Shown here: positions 25,599 to 34,615 of the stretch, one piece after another
Layout of the letters: each line of letters starts with the position of its first letter
Position numbering within the stretch: the first letter of the stretch is position 1
Source of the DNA: JAWXUU01 sp044426045
GTDB lineage: Bacteria; Bacillota; Clostridia; Christensenellales; CAMQZB01
Direction of reading: 5' to 3'
NCBI GenBank assembly: GCA_044426045.1
Contig: JAWXUX010000005.1
Coordinates: 101,205 to 165,204 of the forward strand
Length of the DNA: 64,000 nt
The notes under the pieces: generated by a model
What the model was told of the DNA's origin: nothing
What the model saw: only the letters and a program-made list of their open reading frames with translations
The model's database searches: none
Program-made: the position numbers and the translations under genes

Positions 25599-26834
25599 TT
25601 ATTTTCTTATTTCACCGTTTCCTTCGATGATGTATTTATACGAAGTGATTTCAGCAAGTCCCATAGGACCTCTCGCGTGCAATTTTTGCGTTGAAATTCC
25701 AATTTCAGCACCAAAACCGAACATAAAACCGTCGGTGAAACGCGTTGAAACGTTGTGATACACACACGCTGAATCAACTTGCGATGTGAATATATTTGCA
25801 ACGATAGCATCTTTTGCAACGATAGTTTCTGAATGTTTTGTTGAATGAGTGTTGACATGCTCGATTGCCTCGACATAGTCATTCACAACTTTAACAGAAA
25901 TTTTATAATCTACGTATTCAGTGAAAAAATCTTCATCGGTTGCTTTGTCGCAATCTATGATTTTGCATGTTTTTTCGCAACCAAAAATTTGAACTCCACC
26001 TTCTTTCAAAGCTTTTTCTGCAAGTGGCAAAAACTCGCCCGCTATACTCGCATCAACAACAAGGCTTTCGCAAGCATTGCAAACTGAAACGCGTTGAAGT
26101 TTGGCATTTTTCAATATTTCAATCGCCATATCAAAATCTGCACTTTCATGCACATATAGGTGGCAATTTCCAGTTCCCGTTTCTATCACTGGGATTTTAG
26201 AATTTTCAACGCAGTTTTTGATAAGACCTGCCCCACCACGCGGGATAAGAACGTCGATATATTCCCTTTGTCCCATCAAAAATGTTGCACCCTCGCGAGT
26301 CAAATCTTCAACAAGATATATTGCATCAACTGAAACACCGTGTTTTTCTAATGCTTTTTGGCAAAGTTTCACCAAAATCGCATTTGTGTTATAGGCATCT
26401 TTACTTCCCCTCAAAACACTGCAATTTCCGCTTTTGAGATTAAGTCCAAACGCGTCGATTGTAACATTTGGTCTGGCTTCATATATGATTGCAACTACAC
26501 CGAAAGGCACTCTTACTTTCTTTATTTGAAGCCCTTCTGCTGTTTCCCAAGAAGAAAGCTCCTCGCCGATGCAGTCATGCAAATCCGCAAGCTGAAAAAG
26601 ACCTTCCGCCATACCTTCAATTCTTTTTTTATCTAGTGAAAGTCTGTCAATAAAACTTTCAGGCATATTATTTTCTCGCGCAATATTGATATCAACTGAG
26701 TTTGCCAATATGATTTTATCGGCATTTTCATTCAAAATATCCGCAAGTGAGCACAAGATTGCATTTTTAGTTTCGCTTTGCAAAGCGCCAACTGAAATTG
26801 CAACTTTTTTAACTTTTTTTAGTGCAGTTATCAT
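25599..26834 (-). CDS. proA: Gamma-glutamyl phosphate reductase
   Basis: Second step of proline synthesis: reduces gamma-glutamyl phosphate to glutamate semialdehyde. 411 residues from the ATG at 26834, which has GGAGG 5 bases upstream; the longer frame from 26933 would run into yebC. Aldehyde-dehydrogenase fold with PFGVVAIIYEARPNVTIDAFGL (about 100) and the catalytic Cys in SVCNACESLVVD (about 245). proC is at 2.5 kb; proB, the kinase for the first step, was not seen. proA interrupts the usual yebC-ruvC neighbourhood. Confidence 0.96.
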   Translation of the reverse strand: MITALKKVKKVAISVGALQSETKNAILCSLADILNENADKIILANSVDINIARENNMPESFIDRLSLDKKRIEGMAEGLFQLADLHDCIGEELSSWETAEGLQIKKVRVPFGVVAIIYEARPNVTIDAFGLNLKSGNCSVLRGSKDAYNTNAILVKLCQKALEKHGVSVDAIYLVEDLTREGATFLMGQREYIDVLIPRGGAGLIKNCVENSKIPVIETGTGNCHLYVHESADFDMAIEILKNAKLQRVSVCNACESLVVDASIAGEFLPLAEKALKEGGVQIFGCEKTCKIIDCDKATDEDFFTEYVDYKISVKVVNDYVEAIEHVNTHSTKHSETIVAKDAIVANIFTSQVDSACVYHNVSTRFTDGFMFGFGAEIGISTQKLHARGPMGLAEITSYKYIIEGNGEIRK

Positions 26835-26850
26835 ATTACCTCCACTGATA

Positions 26851-27591
26851 TTATTCTTCCTCTTCTTCTCCACCAAAGTTTGAGCAGTTGTGGTAAACAT
26901 TTTGAACGTCGTCTGATTCTTCAAGTTTGTCAATCATTTTCTCGAATGTTGGCATCAATTTTTCTTCAAGTTCAACTGTGTTTTGTGGCAACCATTCAAT
27001 TGAAGATTGCAAAATCACGCATGAATTTGCTTCAAAGAATTTTGTTAGCGAAGAAAATTCCGATGGGTCACACAAAACTTCAAAACATTCTTCTTCGTCA
27101 GTCACATCGTCAGCTCCGCCTTCGATTGCGAGTTCCATAATATCGTCAAACGAGATTGTTTTTTCAAGCACGATAAGACCTTTTTTATCAAACATATAAG
27201 AAACGCAACCGTTCGAACCCATAGATCCGCCGTATTTATCAAATGCACATCTAACTTCGCCAGCTGTTCTGTTTTTGTTATCCGTTAAACATTCAACGAT
27301 AACAGCTGTTCCACCAACGCCGTAGCCTTCGTACAAAAGGTTTTCATAGTTCGCTCCACCAATTTCGCCTGATGCTTTTTTGATAGCGTTTTTCACGTTG
27401 TCGTTTGGCATGTTGTTTTGTCTTGCTTTTTGCATAACATCATAAAGTTTTGCGTTAAGTTGCGGATCAGCTCCGCCTTGTTTAACCGCAACTGCGATTT
27501 CGCGACCAATTTTTGTGAAAATTTTCGCTTTAGCAGCATCGCCTTTAGCTTTTTTGTGTTTAATATTTGCAAACTTGCTGTGTCCTGACAT
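26851..27591 (-). CDS. yebC: YebC/PmpR family protein
   Basis: 246 residues. Starts MSGHSKFANIKHKKAKGDAA with the signature of the family, then GGADPQLNAKL, NMPNDNVKNAIKKA and GGSMGSNGCVSYMFDKKG. Members are described as DNA-binding regulators and, more recently, as factors that help ribosomes through proline-rich stretches. The ATG at 27591 is chosen from the family start, with GGAGG upstream inside the end of the methyltransferase gene. Confidence 0.95.
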   Translation of the reverse strand: MSGHSKFANIKHKKAKGDAAKAKIFTKIGREIAVAVKQGGADPQLNAKLYDVMQKARQNNMPNDNVKNAIKKASGEIGGANYENLLYEGYGVGGTAVIVECLTDNKNRTAGEVRCAFDKYGGSMGSNGCVSYMFDKKGLIVLEKTISFDDIMELAIEGGADDVTDEEECFEVLCDPSEFSSLTKFFEANSCVILQSSIEWLPQNTVELEEKLMPTFEKMIDKLEESDDVQNVYHNCSNFGGEEEEE

Positions 27592-27595
27592 TCCC

Positions 27596-28360
27596 TTATC
27601 CTCCAATTTGTTTTGTTTTTAATGTGTATAAAAGCAATCCCCCCGAGATTGCGGCATTCAATGATTCAATTTTATCATCCATTGGAATTGAAACAATTTT
27701 ATGCGATTTGGCTTTTAATTCTTTTGAAACGCCATTGCCTTCATTCCCAACGCAAACAACATATTTATGACTGAAATTCTCAAGTGAAAAAACATCTTCC
27801 CCACCCATATCGCCACAATACACCACATGAGAGGTGAAAATTTCTTCTGGCAGATTATTTGAAAGGTGAATATTGATGTTATATATGCCACTCATCGAGC
27901 TTCTGACAGCCTTTTGAGAATAACAATCGGCACAGCTAACCAAAAAGCAATCTGTGACACCCGCTGCAACCGCCGTTCTTATCAGTGTTCCCACATTTCC
28001 CGGGTCTTGCAAATTTTCAAGCAAAAGGCAGTTTCCCACCAGCGTTTCGCATTTTTCAGCTGGAATTTTAATCACCAAAATAACCCCTTGCGGAGTTACT
28101 GTTTGTGAAATTTTTGAAAACACATGTTTTGCAAGCAAAAATACTGGCACGCCAGATTTTTCAAGCGTTGAAATAATTTCAAGCCCTTCGCTGCCTTCGC
28201 AAACATAGCATTTTTCAATCGATTGATTATATTTCACCGCTTCAGTTGCCATTTTGATGCCTTCAACGATATAAACTCCGCGAGCGTCGCGGTGTTTTTT
28301 ATCTTTCAGCTTTGCATCACTAATGATTTTTTCGTTGTTTGTTGATGTGATTTTTTCCAT
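27596..28360 (-). CDS. TrmH/SpoU family RNA 2'-O-methyltransferase
   Basis: 254 residues from the ATG at 28360. An upstream in-frame ATG at 28390 lies within the rplT terminator hairpin and is rejected. N-terminal L30e-like substrate domain (about 10-95), then the SPOUT knot domain with motif 1 NLQDPGNVGTLIRTAVAAG, motif 2 VGNEGNGVS and motif 3 IPMDDKIESLNAAISGGLLLY. A 23S rRNA methyltransferase is most likely (RlmB-like), although the exact target cannot be read. Typical neighbour downstream of rplT in Firmicutes. Confidence 0.92.
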   Translation of the reverse strand: MEKITSTNNEKIISDAKLKDKKHRDARGVYIVEGIKMATEAVKYNQSIEKCYVCEGSEGLEIISTLEKSGVPVFLLAKHVFSKISQTVTPQGVILVIKIPAEKCETLVGNCLLLENLQDPGNVGTLIRTAVAAGVTDCFLVSCADCYSQKAVRSSMSGIYNINIHLSNNLPEEIFTSHVVYCGDMGGEDVFSLENFSHKYVVCVGNEGNGVSKELKAKSHKIVSIPMDDKIESLNAAISGGLLLYTLKTKQIGG

Positions 28361-28367
28361 ATTTAAA

Positions 28368-28395
28368 AAAAACAGCCTTGAAATATTCAAGGCTG
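28368..28395 (-). terminator. Terminator of infC-rpmI-rplT
   Basis: CAGCCTTG and CAAGGCTG form an 8-bp stem around AATATTT (extended by A-T pairs), followed on the minus strand by eight T. Confidence 0.9.
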
Positions 28396-28411
28396 CTATA
28401 TTCTTTTTATC

Positions 28412-28765
28412 TTACAAAGCAGCTTTAGCTTGTTCGCAAATAACTGCAAATGCAGCTGGATCTGAAACAGCAATATCAGCAAGTACTTTTCTATCAAGAG
28501 AAATGTTTGCTTTTTTAAGACCGTTGATCAAAACTGAGTATGAAAGACCATTAAGTCTTGCAGCAGCGTTGATTCTTGTGATCCAAAGTGATCTGAAGTC
28601 TCTTTTCTTAAGTTTTCTACCGATGTAAGCATAGTTTTGTGATTTCATCACAGCTTGTCTTGCTACTCTGTATAGTTTGCTTTTTGCTCCAAAGTAACCC
28701 TTTGAAAGCTTCATAATTTTTCTACGTTTTTTAACTGCGTTCACAGCTCTTTTAATTCTTGCCAT
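28412..28765 (-). CDS. rplT: 50S ribosomal protein L20
   Basis: 117 residues, full length. Begins MARIKRAVNAVKKRRKIM with KGYFGAKSKLYR, and has NYAYIGRKLKKRDFRSLWI. It binds 23S rRNA early in 50S assembly and in Firmicutes represses its own operon by binding the leader. GGAGG before the ATG; 16 bases after rpmI. Confidence 0.98.
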   Translation of the reverse strand: MARIKRAVNAVKKRRKIMKLSKGYFGAKSKLYRVARQAVMKSQNYAYIGRKLKKRDFRSLWITRINAAARLNGLSYSVLINGLKKANISLDRKVLADIAVSDPAAFAVICEQAKAAL

Positions 28766-28781
28766 CTAAATCGACCTCCTA

Positions 28782-28982
28782 TTAGCCTTTGTATGGGATC
28801 AAATCCCTAACTGTTTTTTCTTGTGAAGCAGAAACGAATCCACCTTTTCTGAGGTTTCTTTTTCTCTTTTTAGTTTTCTTGTTCAAGATATGGCTTTTGT
28901 ATGCTTTTGCTCTTTTGATTTTTCCGCTTGCTGTAACTTTGAAGCGTTTTTTTGCACCACTATGTGTTTTTTGCTTTGGCAT
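28782..28982 (-). CDS. rpmI: 50S ribosomal protein L35
   Basis: 66 residues, very basic. MPKQKTHSGAKKRFKVTASGK at the start, then the conserved KKTKKRKRNLRK. AAAGGAGGA before the ATG. It is the middle gene of infC-rpmI-rplT. Confidence 0.98.
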   Translation of the reverse strand: MPKQKTHSGAKKRFKVTASGKIKRAKAYKSHILNKKTKKRKRNLRKGGFVSASQEKTVRDLIPYKG

Positions 28983-29008
28983 TTTATGCTCCTCCTTTTA
29001 TTTGCGTG

Positions 29009-29527
29009 TTATTTTTTATCCTTTATCGGAGATAGTATCATGTTGATATTTCTTCCATCTCTGTTTGGTTCTTTATCTTTAACTGAACAATCTTTGAGAA
29101 GTTCAAAGAATCTGTTCATGACGATAGCACCTTGTTCAGGGTGAGCCATTTGCCTTCCCTTCATACGGATTGAAACCTTAACTTTATCGCCATTTTTCAA
29201 AAACTTTTCAGTTGTTTTTGCTTTTACTTCCAAATCGTGAGTATCAATTGTCATTGAAAGCCAAGTTTCTTTGATTTCAAAAGATTTTTGAGCTTTTTTT
29301 GCTTCTTTCTCTCTTTTCATTGTATCAAACTTGAATTTTCCGTAGTCCATAAGCTTGCAAACTGGTGGTTTTGCCCCTGGTGAAATCATCACGAGGTCAA
29401 GTTCTTTTGCATATGCCATATCCAATGCTTTTGCAGTTTCGACGATGCCTAGTTGTTCACCGCTTTCATCGATAAGACGAACTTCTTTTTCTTTGATATC
29501 TTCATTGATTTGATGTGAAATGTTAAT
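29009..29527 (-). CDS. infC: Translation initiation factor IF-3, probable AUU start
   Basis: 172 residues if translation starts at ATT 29527. The first ATG (29425) would remove about 34 residues of the N-terminal domain, including INEDIKEKEVRLIDESGEQ, which is conserved in IF-3. The frame is closed by TGA at 29531-29533, and no ATG, GTG or TTG exists between that stop and the conserved block. AGGAG lies 10 bases before the ATT. AUU starts are known for infC in E. coli and Geobacillus, where IF-3 rejects the codon and so limits its own synthesis. C-terminal domain with KVSIRMKGRQMAHPEQG is intact. Confidence 0.92.
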   Translation of the reverse strand: MNISHQINEDIKEKEVRLIDESGEQLGIVETAKALDMAYAKELDLVMISPGAKPPVCKLMDYGKFKFDTMKREKEAKKAQKSFEIKETWLSMTIDTHDLEVKAKTTEKFLKNGDKVKVSIRMKGRQMAHPEQGAIVMNRFFELLKDCSVKDKEPNRDGRNINMILSPIKDKK

Positions 29528-29546
29528 AAGTCAATTTCTCCTTTAA

Positions 29547-29667
29547 TAAAAAAATGGTGGACAGAAATCTGCCCACCATTAAAGTTTCACCACTGTGAAA
29601 AATAATTCAAATCGCAACCAGTTAACTCGTTTGTCGCTGGTGAGAAGTGTGGACACCTCTGCTTTAC
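29547..29667 (-). promoter_or_regulatory. L20-type autoregulatory leader with terminator, infC operon
   Basis: About 140 bases separate the promoter from infC. A strong intrinsic terminator (AATGGTGG and CCACCATT with an inner CAG/CTG stem, 29553-29580, followed by seven T) lies just before the infC ribosome binding site. Upstream is a folded segment with CACCAGCGAC and GTTAACTGGTTGCG. Position and layout fit the Firmicute L20 leader, where L20 binding favours termination. Confidence 0.65.
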
Positions 29668-29673
29668 TGAACA

Positions 29674-29702
29674 ATAATATCACAAAATTATACTGTTGTC
29701 AA
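29674..29702 (-). promoter_or_regulatory. Promoter of infC-rpmI-rplT
   Basis: TTGACA (29697-29702), 17-bp spacer, TATTAT (29674-29679), directly after the thrS stop codon. Confidence 0.75.
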
Positions 29703-31640
29703 TCAAAAATGCACCTTATTTAAAATTTCTTCAAGAATTTTTGCAGTGAATTCTTCTAGTTTCATTGCACCAAGGTCGCCTTCTTGTCTTGATCTCACAC
29801 TGATAGTTCCATTTTCGATATCTCTGTCGCCAATAATCACCATATATGGCACTTTTTCAAGTTGCGCTTCACGGATTTTGTATCCGATTTTTTCGCCACG
29901 AAGGTCTTCCTCTGCTCTTATTCCCATCATTTTGAGTTTAGCAACAAGTTCTTTAACATTCGATTCAGTCCTTTCAGAAAGATTCATCACCCTCACTTGT
30001 TCTGGAGCCATCCATGTTGGGAATGCACCTTTATATTTTTCAATAAGAAGTGCAAGCGTTCTTTCGTAACAACCGATAGAGCTTCTGTGGATGATATATG
30101 GTGTTTTCTTTTCGCCGTCTTCGCCAACATATGTCATGCCAAATTTTTCAGCGAGTGCAAAGTCTACTTGCAAAGTGATGATAGTGTCTTCTTTGCCATA
30201 AACGTTTTTGATTTGAACGTCAAGTTTTGGACCATAGAAGGCAGCTTCGCCGTCTGCTTCATAAAAATCAACGCCGAGGTGGTTCAAAATGCCCCTCATA
30301 AGGTTTTGAGCATTATCCCATTCTTCTTTTGTTCCAATATATTTTTCAGTATCTTTTTCATCCCATTTTGAGAATCTGAAAGTAACATCGTTTTCAAGAC
30401 CCAATGTGTTTAAAAGGAAATAAACCAAGTCAAGAGTTGCATTGAATTCTTGTTCAAGTTGGTCAGGACGGCAGATGATGTGACCATCAGAAAGCGTGAA
30501 TTGTCTCACGCGGATAAGACCGTGCATTTCACCACTGTTTTCCTTTCTGAAAAGGTTGGCAGTTTCGCCATAACGAAGTGGCAAGTCGCGATATGATCTG
30601 AGTTCGCTTTTATAAATCATGTATTGGAATGGGCAAGTCATTGGGCGAAGTGCAAGTGCTTCTTCACCTTTTGTTTCATCTCCCATAATAAACATCTTAT
30701 CTTGATAGTGATACCAGTGACCTGAAATTTTATAAAGGTCTGATTTTGCCATACTTGGTGTTTTTGTTAGCAAATAACCTCTTCTTTCTTCTTCATCTTC
30801 AACAAATCTTTGCAAAATTTGGACGATTTTGGCACCTTTTGGCATAAGGAGTGGCAACCCTTGACCAATTGTTTCTTCTGTCATGAAAAGTTTGAGTTCA
30901 CGACCGAGTTTGTTGTGGTCGTTTTGTTTAGCTTCTTCAAGTGCTTTCAAATGTGCTTCAAGAAGTGACGCTTTTTCAAACGCACAGCCATAAATTCTTG
31001 TTAGCATGTCGTTGCTTTCGTCGCCTTTCCAATATGCACCAGTGAGTTGCAAAAGTTTGCTCGCTTTGATTTTTCCAGTTGAAGGAAGGTGTGGACCTTT
31101 GCAAAGGTCAACGAAGTCACCCATTTTATAAAAAGATATAACAGCGCCTTCTGGGAGTTCTTCAATAAGTTCAACTTTAAGTTTTTCGCCTTTTTCTTGC
31201 ATCAACGCAATCGCTTCAGTTTTTGGAAGTTCAATTCTTTCGATTTTGATATTTTCTTTCACAATAGCTTTCATTTCTGCTTCGATTTTTGGGAAATCTT
31301 GCATTGTGATTGCATCAGTGAATTCGATATCATAATAGAAGCCCGCGTCAATAGCAGGTCCGATACCAAGAATACAATCAGGATACAATCTTTTAACAGC
31401 GCACGCCAAGATGTGGCAAGCAGTGTGTTTGAACACCTCTTTACCAACAGCATCGTTGCCTGTCACGATTTCAAGCGTTTGACCTTCGCTTAAAACATAA
31501 GACGTATCGACAAGCTCTCCGTCAACTTTACCGCAATATGCGTTTCTTGCAAGACCCTCACTGATTTGCTTTGCTGCGTCATAAACATTCGCACCATCAC
31601 AAGTCTCAAGCTTGCTTCCGTCTTTCAAAAATATTTCCAT
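29703..31640 (-). CDS. thrS: Threonyl-tRNA synthetase
   Basis: 645 residues from the ATG at 31640 with AAGGAG upstream; the in-frame codon at 31688 lies in the T-box terminator. TGS domain (1-60), editing domain with HTACHILACAVKRLYP and the second HLPSTG block, class II catalytic core with MTCPFQYMIYK (Cys for zinc), FRKENSGEMHGLIRVRQF and HRSSIGCYERTLALLIE, then the anticodon domain. Charges tRNA-Thr. Regulated by a T-box leader upstream. Confidence 0.98.
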   Translation of the reverse strand: MEIFLKDGSKLETCDGANVYDAAKQISEGLARNAYCGKVDGELVDTSYVLSEGQTLEIVTGNDAVGKEVFKHTACHILACAVKRLYPDCILGIGPAIDAGFYYDIEFTDAITMQDFPKIEAEMKAIVKENIKIERIELPKTEAIALMQEKGEKLKVELIEELPEGAVISFYKMGDFVDLCKGPHLPSTGKIKASKLLQLTGAYWKGDESNDMLTRIYGCAFEKASLLEAHLKALEEAKQNDHNKLGRELKLFMTEETIGQGLPLLMPKGAKIVQILQRFVEDEEERRGYLLTKTPSMAKSDLYKISGHWYHYQDKMFIMGDETKGEEALALRPMTCPFQYMIYKSELRSYRDLPLRYGETANLFRKENSGEMHGLIRVRQFTLSDGHIICRPDQLEQEFNATLDLVYFLLNTLGLENDVTFRFSKWDEKDTEKYIGTKEEWDNAQNLMRGILNHLGVDFYEADGEAAFYGPKLDVQIKNVYGKEDTIITLQVDFALAEKFGMTYVGEDGEKKTPYIIHRSSIGCYERTLALLIEKYKGAFPTWMAPEQVRVMNLSERTESNVKELVAKLKMMGIRAEEDLRGEKIGYKIREAQLEKVPYMVIIGDRDIENGTISVRSRQEGDLGAMKLEEFTAKILEEILNKVHF

Positions 31641-31670
31641 AGTATTTCTCCTTATATCATTCATAAAAAT

Positions 31671-31885
31671 AAAAAAGCCCTTATGCATAATGCATAAGGA
31701 CGATAATTCGTGGTTCCACCTTATTTTGTGACTTTTGTCACCTCTTCAGTTTTACAAGTTCTCTCTTGTTTCCAATTTTGTAGAGTAGTTTGGGTGAAAT
31801 TTTTGACTGCGCATTCACAGCATCTAGCGCTCTCTTTTGTCAAATGCGATAACACTTACTTGTCTCTTTGGAAAATATTTATCTA
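31671..31885 (-). promoter_or_regulatory. T-box leader of thrS
   Basis: The T-box core AAGGTGGAACCACG is at 31709-31722. It is followed by the terminator CCTTATGCA / TGCATAAGG (31679-31699) and a T-run. The upstream 150 bases form the Stem I/II/III region, with AAAGAGAC and GAGAGCGC segments and an ACC triplet that could be the Thr specifier. Uncharged tRNA-Thr binding should favour the antiterminator. Confidence 0.92.
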
Positions 31886-31890
31886 CTGCT

Positions 31891-31919
31891 ATATTATACC
31901 CTTTTTTGTTTCTTGTCAA
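31891..31919 (-). promoter_or_regulatory. Promoter of thrS
   Basis: TTGACA (31914-31919). TATAAT follows after 15 bp (31893-31898) or TAATAT after 17 bp (31891-31896). Confidence 0.65.
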
Positions 31920-31925
31920 GACTTT

Positions 31926-32678
31926 TTAGACACTTTTTACGCTTTTAGAGTTTTTTCTGACATCAAACAGTATCCCAAGTGCTTCGCTGACTATTCCGTC
32001 TTTTGCTTCTTCATATATTGCGACATTCATTGGATAGTTTTCAATGAGCGTGGTTATGATTTTTTCTTCCCCCGAAAGATTTTCGCTTTCAAGATATATT
32101 GCAGGCACTTTTTCAAGTTTGTCTGACAAAACCATGTTTCTGACGCCACAAAAGAGGTATAGTATCTGATATTTTGAAGATATGGTGCAAGACATACTTT
32201 TGACAAATTCCTTGAAATTATCCGCATTTTTCAGCTCTGGCACGCTGAGCCCAATAACTGTCGCTCCCCTTTGCCAATCGATTTCAAAAGGCTTTATCAA
32301 AAAGTTATAAACTCCGTCAAGCACCACGCGATTTGCATTTGTGATTTTTGAGAGGATTTCGTCCCTTTCTTTGTCAAAATCTGAAAACACCAAAACTTTA
32401 AGCATTATAAAATGCGAGCATTGCGAAGTGAACTTTTTGATATTGCTTTTATAATATCGCATCTTGACATAATAAAGCAGGTAGGAAACGCATCGCGAAA
32501 GAACTTCTGCTTTCATGATTTCAAAAGTTTTACTTTCGCTTTGCACTTCTATTATTTTGCTGTCGCCACGATCTGCCTGCGATAATTTGTGAGGATAGTT
32601 TGAAAGAATTCGCTTTACGTCTTTCTCCATATCTTGCAAAAACTCATTCTTGTTTCCCACGACAATTTGAAATTTCAT
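31926..32678 (-). CDS. YtxC-like sporulation-lineage protein
   Basis: 250 residues, no signal peptide. The overall pattern and the position immediately upstream of thrS match YtxC, a protein of unknown biochemical role found in endospore formers. The C-terminal third has the most conserved-looking blocks (VLDGVYNFL and IYEEAKDGIVSEAL). Function unknown. The assignment rests on pattern plus synteny. Confidence 0.6.
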   Translation of the reverse strand: MKFQIVVGNKNEFLQDMEKDVKRILSNYPHKLSQADRGDSKIIEVQSESKTFEIMKAEVLSRCVSYLLYYVKMRYYKSNIKKFTSQCSHFIMLKVLVFSDFDKERDEILSKITNANRVVLDGVYNFLIKPFEIDWQRGATVIGLSVPELKNADNFKEFVKSMSCTISSKYQILYLFCGVRNMVLSDKLEKVPAIYLESENLSGEEKIITTLIENYPMNVAIYEEAKDGIVSEALGILFDVRKNSKSVKSV

Positions 32679-32749
32679 ATCTCACCCACCATATTTTTAC
32701 TTCATATATAGTTTATGAAATTTGGTGTTATTTATGTGATATTTATTTT

Positions 32750-33913
32750 TTAGAAGTCACCTTTATTTGGAAACAAGTTTTTCAAATGGTCTTTTATTCC
32801 AGCCCTTTCCACATCTTCACTTGCAATAAGAGCTATCGTTTTCACAACTTCACCATCGCAAACTACTTCTAAAATTCCAATTTCATCCCCCGCTTTCACT
32901 GGCGCTTTGATATCTTCTTTTATTATTGTGTTCAGGATATATTCAGCAGTTCCACCTTTTTTTGAAATTATTGAAAAACTTTCTGAGGGCACAATCCCAA
33001 CGCTTTCAGCTTTGCCATTAATGACTTTTGCTGTTATTTCAAGTGGAGTTTTATCTGACACAACCTCCTTTCTTTCAAACCCACCAAAGCCATAGTCAAA
33101 CATTGTGATTGCATCTTGAAATCTTTCATTTGACGAACTGCCGTGCATCACTGTTGCGATAAGTCGCATATCATTTTTTTGCGCTGTTGCAGAAATACAG
33201 TGCATGGCTTGGTTTGTAAAGCCCGTTTTTCCACCGTCACAACCTGCGTATCTTTTCAAAAGTTTGTTTGTGTTTGAAATCTCGGTGTAGTTATCTTCAC
33301 CGTGTGGGATTTTGTCCATCCAAATTTTTGAATAGTTTTTATACATTTCACGCCCCACAAGCTGTCTTGTCATGATTGCAACATCCCTTGCCGTTGAATA
33401 GGCATCATCGTGCGGAAGCCCCGTCACATTGACAAAATTCGTGTTTTGCATGCCAAGCGTTTCCGCCATGTCGTTCATTGCTGTCACCGCCGATTCAACA
33501 CTGCCAAATAAATATTCCGCCATTGCAACTGACGAGTCGTTTGCCGAGGCAACAATGATTGATTTCACGAGATCATTTACGGCGTATTTATTTTTAACGT
33601 CCAAAAACACTTGCGAACCACCCATACTCATCGCTCTTTCGGAAACGCTCACCATATCTTCTTTCGAAATTTCACCGCTTTCAAGTTTGTCAAAAATCAA
33701 ATTCAAAAGCATGATTTTTGTCATGCTCGCGATTTGACCGCGTTTATCGGCATTTTTTTCAAACAGCACTTTTCCCGTTTCAAATTCCATCAAAACACAG
33801 TTTTCGCTTGACAAATTTATTTCACTTGCACTCGCCGTTTCAAAATTGGTGACAACTGGTAGCACTAGTGAAAATATTAACATAATTGTAATACATAATG
33901 TAAGTTTTTTCAT
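32750..33913 (-). CDS. D-alanyl-D-alanine carboxypeptidase (DacF/PBP5 type)
   Basis: 387 residues. Trims the terminal D-Ala of peptidoglycan stem peptides outside the membrane. Signal peptide (1-29), then SxxK in IASMTKIMLL (about 66), SxN in ASANDSSVAM (about 122) and KTG in DGGKTGFTNQ (about 230). After the protease domain comes the usual C-terminal beta domain. Its place beside the SpoIIM-like and Spo0A-like genes suggests DacF, the sporulation-associated paralogue. AAAGGAG before the ATG. Confidence 0.92.
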   Translation of the reverse strand: MKKLTLCITIMLIFSLVLPVVTNFETASASEINLSSENCVLMEFETGKVLFEKNADKRGQIASMTKIMLLNLIFDKLESGEISKEDMVSVSERAMSMGGSQVFLDVKNKYAVNDLVKSIIVASANDSSVAMAEYLFGSVESAVTAMNDMAETLGMQNTNFVNVTGLPHDDAYSTARDVAIMTRQLVGREMYKNYSKIWMDKIPHGEDNYTEISNTNKLLKRYAGCDGGKTGFTNQAMHCISATAQKNDMRLIATVMHGSSSNERFQDAITMFDYGFGGFERKEVVSDKTPLEITAKVINGKAESVGIVPSESFSIISKKGGTAEYILNTIIKEDIKAPVKAGDEIGILEVVCDGEVVKTIALIASEDVERAGIKDHLKNLFPNKGDF

Positions 33914-33961
33914 TTGAATATCTCCTTTTTTATATCTTTTGCAAAATATATAAAGGATATT

Positions 33962-34564
33962 CTATAAAATAAATATCAGTGGCAATACCAAAAATTGAAT
34001 GATTGCAACTTCAATCCCACAAAGGCATAATTGACCGCAAAAAGACATGCAAGTTGACTCGCAAAGCACCTTCCACCTTCGCCCGTCACAAGAGGCATAG
34101 TGATAGCCATAGGTGCACATGCATATGTGGGTGACAATGAGTGCAATATTTATCGGTAAACTCAAAAAAATCACTATTATAATGCCATTCAGCCCATAAA
34201 GCGATGTGGCACAAAGCAGATTACTTCCAAGCATAAATCCGCGAAATGTGATAAACAGAAAACTCAGTGGCAAACACATCTTACTCAGCGAACAGATATG
34301 TATTATAGCGCAAGATGCAAATATCAAGCTGACACGTGACCAAAAAATTGTTGAAATCGGCTCGTTTTGAAAAATCACGCCGAAAATTTTGATATCTCCC
34401 GCATAATAGGTGAATGTCAGTGCTTCACTGCTTGAAATGCACCCCATTCCAATGCCACAAATTCCGCAAAAAACCAAACTGCAAAGCATGAAGCGATGCT
34501 GTCTTAATTCACCGAAAAAACAAATTAAATCGGTATTTTTAAAATATATAAATGCTTTTCTCAT
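33962..34564 (-). CDS. SpoIIM-like multi-spanning membrane protein
   Basis: 200 residues, about five hydrophobic segments, unusually Cys-rich. The block FRGFMLGSNLL, then YGLNGIIIVIFLSLPINIAL, recalls the SpoIIM/DUF95 pattern (RGF-x-G, YGL-x-G, LP-x-N). SpoIIM is part of the engulfment DMP complex in sporulating Firmicutes. Neighbours (DacF-like, Spo0A-like) agree. Divergence is high, so this is a suggestion. No clear Shine-Dalgarno; a TATAAT is found only a few bases upstream of the ATG. Confidence 0.45.
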   Translation of the reverse strand: MRKAFIYFKNTDLICFFGELRQHRFMLCSLVFCGICGIGMGCISSSEALTFTYYAGDIKIFGVIFQNEPISTIFWSRVSLIFASCAIIHICSLSKMCLPLSFLFITFRGFMLGSNLLCATSLYGLNGIIIVIFLSLPINIALIVTHICMCTYGYHYASCDGRRWKVLCESTCMSFCGQLCLCGIEVAIIQFLVLPLIFIL

Positions 34565-34615
34565 GCTTCATTATATTGCAAAAACGCACTTTTAGAATAA
34601 AATACCACAAAAATT

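Noticed and set aside
26834..26933. Longer proA start at 26933
   Set aside because: It would overlap yebC, and the extra residues are unlike the family; the ATG at 26834 has GGAGG in front.
28360..28390. Longer methyltransferase start at 28390
   Set aside because: This ATG lies in the rplT terminator hairpin; the ATG at 28360 is the sensible start.
29009..29425. Shortened infC of 138 codons from the first ATG
   Set aside because: It would delete the conserved N-terminal block that is present in frame upstream with a good ribosome site; an AUU start explains the data better.
31640..31688. Longer thrS start at 31688
   Set aside because: The extra codons come from the T-box terminator and T-run.
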